Shown: positions 3,858 through 6,173 of the stretch, in pieces
Position numbering within the stretch: the stretch's first letter is position 1
How the letters are laid out: every line of letters begins with the position of its first letter
Assembly: GCA_003168295.1 (NCBI GenBank)
Contig: PMST01000141.1
Location: forward strand, 1-6,173
Direction: 5' to 3'
DNA: 6,173 nucleotides
Origin: Actinomycetota bacterium
GTDB lineage: Bacteria; Actinomycetota; Actinomycetes; Streptosporangiales; Streptosporangiaceae
The notes under the pieces: model-generated
What the model was told of the DNA's origin: nothing
Databases searched by the model: none
Seen by the model: the letters and a program-made list of their open reading frames with translations, nothing else
Position numbers and translations under genes: made by a program

Positions 3858-5198
3858 ATGGTTAACGATCTGGGCGATGACGCTAATGGGGATATTAAGG
3901 AACTGCAAGACGCATTGCTTAGTACCGAAAGCGTTGGGCAGTTCCTGCATGAGATGTCCAGACTCGCCGCCGGTCTCGTCCGTGGCGGGCTTTCCTGCGG
4001 TATGACACTGCAGTCTGGCGGACTGCCGATGACCGTGGCGTGCAGTGATCCGGTGGCCGCGGAGGTCGACGAAGTCCAGTACAAACTTGACGACGGGCCT
4101 TGCCTGCACGCCATGCGCGACGGTCATATGGTGCGCATTGAAGACACCACGGGCATGAAAGACACTGGCGTCGAGGCGCGATGGCCCGAGTTCGAGGCGC
4201 GGGCGGCGTCCCACGGAATCCGGTCCTGCCTGGCGCTTCCGCTGACCGCCGACGGACGGTCCATCGGGGCCATTAACCTGTATGCGCGCACGGCATCGGC
4301 CTTCGGCACGGCGGAAGCGCGGCGCGCTGAGAATTTCGCCGAAAATGCTTCCGGGGCGCTGACCCTGGCCCTGCGGCTGTCATCGCATGTCCTGCTTATA
4401 GAGCAACTGCGCTCGTCGCTTTCTTCGCGGACCGTTATCGATCAGGCGCTCGGCATCATCATGGCCAGGGAGCACTGCGGCCAGAACCGCGCATTCGCTA
4501 TCCTGCGATCGGCGTCGCAAAACAGCAACGTTAAGCTCCGCGAAATCGCCAGCGCGATCGTGACCAGCGTAACCGGCGAGCCTGTTCAGCCGCCGCCTCC
4601 GTTCGAGGACGCGTTAACCGCCAGCCCCGCCCCCGTCGGTGTCAGCCTTCGCGGTGGCGCTTTCCGGCTCACTAGACTGGCTGCCCTGAGGCACCACTCC
4701 GTACGGGCCCGCCAGGCAGGCGGCGACGCTGGGAAACATCTCCATCAGGCGATCGACACCGGTGAGGGAGAGGACCCGGCGCACGGCCGGCGTGCCGACC
4801 ACGAGCCGCAGTCCGCTCGAACCCCTCACCGCTTGCCCGAAGGTGGCTACGAGGGCGCTTACCCCGGCGGAATCACAAAACGTCGTTTTGCTCATGTCCG
4901 CGACGAGCAAAACCGCACCCTGGTTCAGGACGGAGAGCAGGTCCTCCCCGATCGCGCCGGCATTCGTTACGTCTACTTCATCGGGCAGCGTCACCACGGC
5001 TACCCGCCCGATCCACAGCACGGGACAACCCTCACCAGACACGAATCACCTCCATCTGCGCGCGCAAAAGAAAGTGGGCCGCGTCTCTGGACCCTGGCGG
5101 CAGCTATCCCGGCTGGGCCGCGCCGCGCAGCGAACATTATTCAGCCTGCGCGGGTGCGGGTGCAAGGCGAGCGCGGGTCGGATCAAGTCTCACCGTAA
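3858..5198 (+). CDS. GAF-ANTAR transcription antitermination regulator, with antisense run-on C-terminus
   Basis: This is a cytoplasmic regulator: a GAF sensor domain controls an ANTAR RNA-binding domain, which in this family binds paired hairpins in nascent RNA to prevent termination. ATG 3858 is chosen because GAAGG (3846-3850) sits seven bases upstream and the protein then begins as family members do. GAF spans roughly residues 25-170 (LDDGPCLHAM, SCLALPLTADGRSIGAINLY). ANTAR spans about 183-237 (SRTVIDQALGIIMAREHCG, AFAILRSASQNSNVKLREIA). Family members end near 240-250 residues; here that point is GEPVQPPPPFED at base 4610. The frame has no stop there and continues 195 codons to 5198, through the antisense of the STAS gene, giving R/P/G/H-rich sequence of no visible fold. 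A TAA at 4615-4617 lies one frame off, so a single-base indel near the end probably removed the true stop. The function call is firm for 3858-4610; the extension is doubtful. Confidence 0.85.
   Translation: MVNDLGDDANGDIKELQDALLSTESVGQFLHEMSRLAAGLVRGGLSCGMTLQSGGLPMTVACSDPVAAEVDEVQYKLDDGPCLHAMRDGHMVRIEDTTGMKDTGVEARWPEFEARAASHGIRSCLALPLTADGRSIGAINLYARTASAFGTAEARRAENFAENASGALTLALRLSSHVLLIEQLRSSLSSRTVIDQALGIIMAREHCGQNRAFAILRSASQNSNVKLREIASAIVTSVTGEPVQPPPPFEDALTASPAPVGVSLRGGAFRLTRLAALRHHSVRARQAGGDAGKHLHQAIDTGEGEDPAHGRRADHEPQSARTPHRLPEGGYEGAYPGGITKRRFAHVRDEQNRTLVQDGEQVLPDRAGIRYVYFIGQRHHGYPPDPQHGTTLTRHESPPSARAKESGPRLWTLAAAIPAGPRRAANIIQPARVRVQGERGSDQVSP
4614..5042 (-). CDS. STAS-domain anti-sigma-factor antagonist
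   Basis: The 142-residue protein is a SpoIIAA/RsbV-type partner-switching regulator. In its unphosphorylated form such a protein binds an anti-sigma kinase and frees the sigma factor. The STAS core covers residues ~8-112: RVAVVTLPDEVDVTNAGAIG, VLLVADMSKTTFCDSAGVSA with the phosphorylatable Ser58 in D-S-A-G, and LRLVVGTPAVRRVLSLTGVD. The target serine and the preceding Asp are intact, so switching is possible. Residues ~118-142 form a polar, glycine-ending tail beyond the usual length. The GTG start at 5042 is fixed by a perfect GGAGGTGA six bases upstream. It faces the GAF-ANTAR gene tail to tail. The TTAA at 4614-4617 supplies its stop and, on the other strand in a shifted frame, a possible stop for the regulator. 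No anti-sigma kinase or sigma factor is in the window. Confidence 0.85.
   Translation of the reverse strand: MSGEGCPVLWIGRVAVVTLPDEVDVTNAGAIGEDLLSVLNQGAVLLVADMSKTTFCDSAGVSALVATFGQAVRGSSGLRLVVGTPAVRRVLSLTGVDRLMEMFPSVAACLAGPYGVVPQGSQSSEPESATAKADTDGGGAGG
5046..5053 (-). promoter_or_regulatory. Perfect Shine-Dalgarno (GGAGGTGA) for the STAS gene
   Basis: GGAGGTGA on the minus strand matches the anti-Shine-Dalgarno end of 16S rRNA over eight bases, with its GGAGG six bases from GTG 5042. This decides the start and is strong evidence that the STAS gene is translated, against the overlapping plus-strand frame. Confidence 0.8.
5123..5165 (-). promoter_or_regulatory. Candidate STAS promoter overlapping a hairpin
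   Basis: On the minus strand TTGCAC (5165-5160), 18 bases, then AATAAT (5141-5136) is a fair housekeeping promoter in the 140-base gap before the STAS gene. The same place holds an 8-bp inverted repeat, CCGCGCAG (5123-5130) / CTGCGCGG (5146-5153), with the AT-rich -10 in its loop. This could also end transcription from the kinase gene. No T-run follows, and either role is inferred. Confidence 0.35.
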
Positions 5199-6127
5199 GC
5201 GCGCCACCCTGGTCGTCCGCGCACCTCTGCCAGCCACGGCGGCTCGGCCCCGACGTGCGTGCAGGTCAGGGCCGCAACCTCGACGGCGGCCTGGAGCGCT
5301 TCGCGGACCGGCTCGGCCCGGTGAAGATCGGACCTGGTGAGCTCGTTGCCTGACCACCAGGCCAGGAACGCCCCGCCGAACGCATCTCCGGCACCGATAG
5401 TGTCCACGACCTTCACCGCCGGGACATCGACGGCTACCTCCTGCCCCGGCAGGAAAGCCCGGGCCGGGCGAGGACCATCGGTGACGAGGACGAGCGCGGG
5501 CCCCTGATCGAGCAGGGCGGTGGCCGCCCCATCTGCGGGTTCGCCGGGGAAAAGGTAGCCGAGGTCTTCCACGCTGACCTTTACCACGTCGGTCCGGCGC
5601 AGGATGCGGGCGAGCCGGGCCAGGTACGCGTGCCGGTCGGTGATCACCTGCGGGCGGCAGTTGGGATCGATCATCACCAGCGCGTGCGGCGGCACGTCGC
5701 GGGTAATCAGGCGCTCGATGCTGGTGGCGATGGGTTCCATCACCAGAGCCAGGGCGCCCGCGTGCAGGGCGCTGACATCGCTCGGGAGCGCAGTCGACAG
5801 CAGCCGGTAGTCCAGCGCCGCCGAAGAGGTGCCGGCCAGGTAGAAGTGGTACCGGGGTCCTCCGGCCGCGTCGACATCAACCGCGGCGAGGGTGGTGGGA
5901 GCGTCGGTCAGTTGCGGCACCCCGAGCGTGACGCCGTCCCGGTCGAGGCTGGCCCGCAACACGCGGCCAAACCCGTCCTGCGACAGGCGGCCGAGGAAAG
6001 CGGGCGCCAGGCCCAGCCTGCCCATGGTCCTGGCGGTGTTGAACGGCCCGCCGCCCGGCTGAGCGGCGATGTGGCCATCAGAGTCAATGACGAGATCAAA
6101 CAGCGCCTCGCCGGTGACGGTGATCAT
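5183..6127 (-). CDS. PfkB-family carbohydrate kinase (fructokinase/ribokinase type)
   Basis: The cytoplasmic 314-residue enzyme phosphorylates a sugar with ATP; length and motifs are those of the ribokinase fold. The N-terminus MITVTGEALFDLV begins the family's first strand. PfkB signature 1 is GGGPFNTARTMGRLG (residues ~25-39, sugar binding). The middle block MIDPNCRPQV (~152-161) is typical of fructokinase-like members. VLVTDGP (~213-219) is followed by signature 2, DTIGAGDAFGGAFL (242-255), with Asp248 as the catalytic base and the GAGD anion hole. All key residues are present. Fructose, another hexose or a sugar derivative is possible; the exact substrate cannot be told. ATG 6127 shares its A with the TAA of the upstream gene and has no good ribosome site, so translation is probably coupled. 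A sugar-importer ATPase upstream would place it in a sugar uptake operon. Confidence 0.9.
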   Translation of the reverse strand: MITVTGEALFDLVIDSDGHIAAQPGGGPFNTARTMGRLGLAPAFLGRLSQDGFGRVLRASLDRDGVTLGVPQLTDAPTTLAAVDVDAAGGPRYHFYLAGTSSAALDYRLLSTALPSDVSALHAGALALVMEPIATSIERLITRDVPPHALVMIDPNCRPQVITDRHAYLARLARILRRTDVVKVSVEDLGYLFPGEPADGAATALLDQGPALVLVTDGPRPARAFLPGQEVAVDVPAVKVVDTIGAGDAFGGAFLAWWSGNELTRSDLHRAEPVREALQAAVEVAALTCTHVGAEPPWLAEVRGRPGWRAYGET

Positions 6128-6173
6128 TAGGCCGCAAGGCGGGCGCCCGTTACCGGGTGGAAGGCGAAGACGT
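6127..6173 (-). CDS. 3' end of an upstream gene, possibly a sugar ABC-importer ATPase (partial)
   Basis: The last 14 codons before TAA 6129-6127 encode VFAFHPVTGARLAA. A terminal pattern of hydrophobic-F-x-x-x-TG-x-x-L is common at the end of MalK/UgpC-like ATPases of carbohydrate importers, which would suit a kinase partner. With so few residues this is only suggestive. The stop and the kinase start overlap by one base (TAATG). Confidence 0.45.
   Translation of the reverse strand, partial: VFAFHPVTGARLAA

Noticed and set aside
5630..6130. A plus-strand frame opposite the PfkB kinase
   Set aside because: It is antisense to a gene with all family motifs intact; composition is typical of a shadow frame.

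Overview
The window is GC-rich DNA from an actinomycete. The evidence is the codon pattern, GTG starts, a GAF-ANTAR / STAS regulatory pair and a relaxase tail of the type seen in actinomycete integrative elements. I would guess a filamentous soil or plant-associated lineage, but the genus cannot be read from the sequence.

Region 1 (about 1-2378) looks like the right-hand end of an integrated element, partly decayed. It opens with the first ~70 codons of a short-chain dehydrogenase (SDR) gene. These join, in frame, to the C-terminal tail of a MobF/TrwC-like conjugative relaxase that is itself broken by frameshifts. Then come a 66-residue protein of unknown function (minus strand) and a divergent minimal GntR-type repressor (plus strand). 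They share a 70-80 bp control region of tandem 9-mers and an inverted repeat. About 500 bp with no convincing intact gene follows: a possible gene remnant, a perfect 10-bp hairpin and short direct repeats at 10-11 bp spacing. The region ends at the 3' half of a tRNA-Val(CAC) gene (2332-2378). The 5' half is absent, while a good terminator lies just beyond at 2415-2446. This is what the chromosome-side attachment site of a tRNA-integrated element should look like, with the element to the left and host chromosome to the right.

Region 2 (2379-6173) appears to be chromosome. It holds a solitary lipoprotein solute-binding protein of the SsuA/THI5-like type (minus) and a divergent GAF-ANTAR regulator (plus) with a candidate SigB-type promoter. 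A STAS anti-sigma-factor antagonist (minus) lies convergent to the regulator. The regulator frame has lost its expected stop and runs antisense through the whole STAS gene. A PfkB-family sugar kinase (minus) follows, coupled by TAATG to the last codons of an upstream gene whose end fits a sugar ABC-importer ATPase.

Functionally, the GAF-ANTAR and STAS proteins point to signal-dependent antitermination beside a partner-switching sigma-factor circuit. The kinase and the partial upstream gene look like sugar uptake followed by phosphorylation. The solute-binding protein has no transporter partners in view. The most unusual observations are the SDR-relaxase chimera, the repeat-rich GntR control region, the truncated tRNA attachment site and the antisense regulator/STAS overlap. 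I did not find a convincing new multi-gene system.
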